A stretch of 64,000 nt of DNA from Sphingomonas phyllosphaerae (GTDB lineage Bacteria > Pseudomonadota > Alphaproteobacteria > Sphingomonadales > Sphingomonadaceae): the NCBI RefSeq assembly GCF_029623345.1, contig NZ_JAPYKH010000002.1, positions 186,001 to 250,000 on the forward strand, written 5' to 3'. The notes beneath the pieces were generated by a model that made no database searches, was not told the DNA's origin, and worked only from the letters and a program-made list of their open reading frames with translations. Made by a program: the position numbers and the translations under genes. Shown here piece by piece: positions 62,333 to 64,000 of the stretch. How positions within the stretch are numbered: the stretch's first letter is position 1; the number at the start of each line of letters is the position of its first letter.

Positions 62333-63364
62333 ATGGCCAGCGTCGCCGCTCCGATCACGTTCGTCGCCGAGTCGCCAGCGGTCGACGGCGCCACCTTCGC
62401 GCGCGAGATCGCGGGAGGCTATGTCCCGATCGTGTTGCGTGGGCAGGTGAGCCAATGGGCCGCAGTGCGCGCCGGTGCGCAGGGAGATCGTGCGATGGCG
62501 TCCTATCTCGCGCGCTTCGGCGGCGGGCGCCCGCTCGACGTGATGATCGGCGCGCCCGCGATTGGGGGCCGCTTCTTCTACGATGAGACGCTGAGCGGCT
62601 TCAACTTCACGCGCCAGACGGTGACGCTGGGTCAGCTGCTCGGCGAGCTCGTTCGGTTCGCGGAGGAGGGGATAGCGGCGCCCCACGCGCTCTACGCCAA
62701 TGCGGCCACCGCGCCCGATCATCTGCCCGGCTGGCAGGACGAGAATGCGCTCGAATTGCCCACAGGCGAGGCACCAGCGCGGCTGTGGATCGGCAACGCC
62801 ACCCAGGTCGCGACCCACTACGACCAGTCGAACAACGTCGCCTGCGTGGTGCACGGCCGGCGGCGGTTCACGCTCTTCCCGCCCGATCAGATCGCAAACC
62901 TGTACGTCGGCCCGCTCGATCACACGATGGCGGGGCCGCCGTCGAGCATGGTCGACCCGGACTCGCCCGATCTGGCGCGCTACCCGCGCTTCGCCGAGGC
63001 GAGACGTCACGCCCAGGTCGCCGAGCTCGGGCCTGGCGACGCACTCTTCATCCCGGCGATCTGGTGGCATCACGTACGCGCGCTCGACCCGCTGAACGTC
63101 CTCGTCAACTACTGGTGGGAGCAGGAAGCGACCGCGTCGCCCTTCGGCGCGCTGGTCCACGCGTTGATGAGCGTGCGCGACCTGCCCCCGGCGCAGAAGG
63201 CGGCGTGGCGCGGCTGGTTCGACCATTATGTCTTCGCACCCGACGCGGAGGAGGCCGCGGCGCACCTGCCGCCCGCCGCGCGCGGGATCCTCGGCGCGGG
63301 CAGCCCGGCGCGAACCGAGCGGATGCGCGGCTTTCTCATCCGTCTGCTCGGCGGGCGGGTGTGA
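62333..63364 (+). CDS. JmjC/cupin-like (cupin_8) protein
   Basis: A 343-residue protein. ATG 62333 has AGGAG 5 bases upstream and is preferred over GTG at 62327. The cupin_8 core has WIGNATQVATHYDQSNNVAC (Fe ligands His and Asp in HYD), GRRRFTLFPPDQIANLYVGP, GDALFIPAIWWHHVRAL (third His) and VNYWWEQE. Such proteins are Fe(II)/2-oxoglutarate dioxygenases, often found next to TonB receptors in sphingomonads. Substrate unknown. It faces a homologous gene (convergent), 36 bases apart. Confidence 0.88.
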   Translation: MASVAAPITFVAESPAVDGATFAREIAGGYVPIVLRGQVSQWAAVRAGAQGDRAMASYLARFGGGRPLDVMIGAPAIGGRFFYDETLSGFNFTRQTVTLGQLLGELVRFAEEGIAAPHALYANAATAPDHLPGWQDENALELPTGEAPARLWIGNATQVATHYDQSNNVACVVHGRRRFTLFPPDQIANLYVGPLDHTMAGPPSSMVDPDSPDLARYPRFAEARRHAQVAELGPGDALFIPAIWWHHVRALDPLNVLVNYWWEQEATASPFGALVHALMSVRDLPPAQKAAWRGWFDHYVFAPDAEEAAAHLPPAARGILGAGSPARTERMRGFLIRLLGGRV

Positions 63365-63400
63365 AAATCCTCCCTGCGAGCGGGGAGGATCGCCAGGAGC

Positions 63401-64000
63401 CTATCGTCCCAGACTGTCCACCAAGGTCGCGCGGATGCGCGCGACAACGGTCGGGTCGAGCGGGCCGAGCACGCCCTTGACGTCGCCGGGCAGGTGCGCC
63501 GCTGGCTCGCCGTCGGGGCGGAAGACGAGATGCTCGAACACCGCGCGATAGGCCGCGCGCTGGTCCGCCGGCAGCGCGGCGATCGCCACCAGCGCGTGGA
63601 GCAGCACGTCATAGGGATTGCCCAGCCCCGCCGGCGCCGGGTTCCACCAGTAGTTGACGAAGGCGTTGATCGGCCCGAGCGATGCCACCGCGTGCCACCA
63701 GTGGAACGGGATGTAGATGCCGTCGCCCGGTTCCAGCGTGGCGGTCTGCGCCGTCCGCAAGGCGTCGGCGAAGCGTGGAAAGCGGTCGAGGTCGGGCGCG
63801 TCGGGGTCGACCAGGCTGACCGGCGTGCCCGCCGGGGTCAGCTCGAGCGGACCCATGTAGAGGTTGGCGATCTGGTCGGGCGGGAACAGGGTGAAGCGCC
63901 GCTGGCCCAGCACCACCACACCGATATTCTCCATCAGGTCATAGTGCGTCGCGACGCGGATCGCATTGCCGAGCCACATGCGCGGGATCACGCCCGCGGG
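63401..64000 (-). CDS. JmjC/cupin-like (cupin_8) protein, C-terminal part (cut by window end)
   Basis: The frame is open to the window end, so the N-terminus is missing; about 199 residues are visible. Motifs match the convergent neighbour: MWLGNAIRVATHYDLMENIG, RRFTLFPPDQIANLYMGPLE, GDGIYIPFHWWHAVASLG and VNYWWNPAP. Fe ligands are conserved (His, Asp and His). The two are clear paralogues. The gene is likely part of a longer group outside the window. Confidence 0.88.
   Translation of the reverse strand, partial: PAGVIPRMWLGNAIRVATHYDLMENIGVVVLGQRRFTLFPPDQIANLYMGPLELTPAGTPVSLVDPDAPDLDRFPRFADALRTAQTATLEPGDGIYIPFHWWHAVASLGPINAFVNYWWNPAPAGLGNPYDVLLHALVAIAALPADQRAAYRAVFEHLVFRPDGEPAAHLPGDVKGVLGPLDPTVVARIRATLVDSLGR

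Noticed and set aside
62165..63265. A 366-codon minus-strand frame
   Set aside because: Antisense of the JmjC-cupin gene; no family motif.
1..64000. CRISPR arrays, prophage, tRNA and rRNA genes
   Set aside because: No regular direct repeats, phage structural genes, cloverleaf endings with GGTTCGA-type arms, or rRNA segments were noticed. A computed scan would be more reliable.

Overview
The window looks like a chromosomal piece of a sphingomonad (Sphingomonadales, Alphaproteobacteria). The DNA is GC-rich, and two secreted proteins end in the PEPxxW sorting tail common in this group. There is a large TonB-dependent receptor with glycoside hydrolases, TorF-like and JmjC-cupin genes, and several small proteins of sphingomonad style. 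No rRNA, tRNA, CRISPR array or prophage was seen. All family names come from reading translated sequence; no database search was run.

Layout. 0-17 kb: a cut-off GH92 mannosidase, several small redox and regulator modules (SDR/AraC, GST, TetR-SRPBCC-DoxX with a palindromic operator, DUF899), then a carbohydrate locus (GH43-like hydrolase, TonB receptor, GDSL hydrolase) and a LysR-regulated NTF2-like/SDR pair. 17-26 kb: two ECF sigma/anti-sigma systems. The first is joined to a subtilisin-like protease and a TorF-like outer-membrane protein and faces a PEP-CTERM gene. The second follows a DUF305 protein and a YVTN beta-propeller. 26-37 kb: GGDEF cyclase, class II-type photolyase, K+ channel, AraC-like regulator, and a DUF2161/GH5-like pair. 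37-51 kb: a stretch rich in gene decay (an amber-interrupted small gene, a ferritin-like gene with two frameshifts, an IS110 tail, a gene without a normal start codon, an RsgA stump, a ruined coxB), with intact genes between them (hybrid histidine kinase, hemerythrin, PQQ dehydrogenase with built-in cytochrome c, TauE/SafE transporter). 51-64 kb: a 1215-residue DUF3857-transglutaminase-TPR protein, a periplasmic Gfo/Idh/MocA oxidoreductase, a dihaem cytochrome, a divergent SLOG-like/multi-TM and TIR-TM-TPR pair, a second PEP-CTERM protein, and two convergent JmjC-cupin genes.

The strongest candidate for an undescribed system is the divergent pair at 57.0-60.9 kb. A TIR domain (an NAD-processing fold) sits in a membrane-anchored TPR protein. 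Beside it is a protein with a SLOG-like nucleotide-binding N-terminus and four predicted membrane segments. The arrangement recalls Thoeris, in which TIR-made signals are read by SLOG domains, but with a possible membrane effector; this is inference. A second candidate is the sigma/anti-sigma/subtilase operon, where the anti-sigma C-terminus looks like a subtilase propeptide. Several genes shorter than 60 codons are also described.
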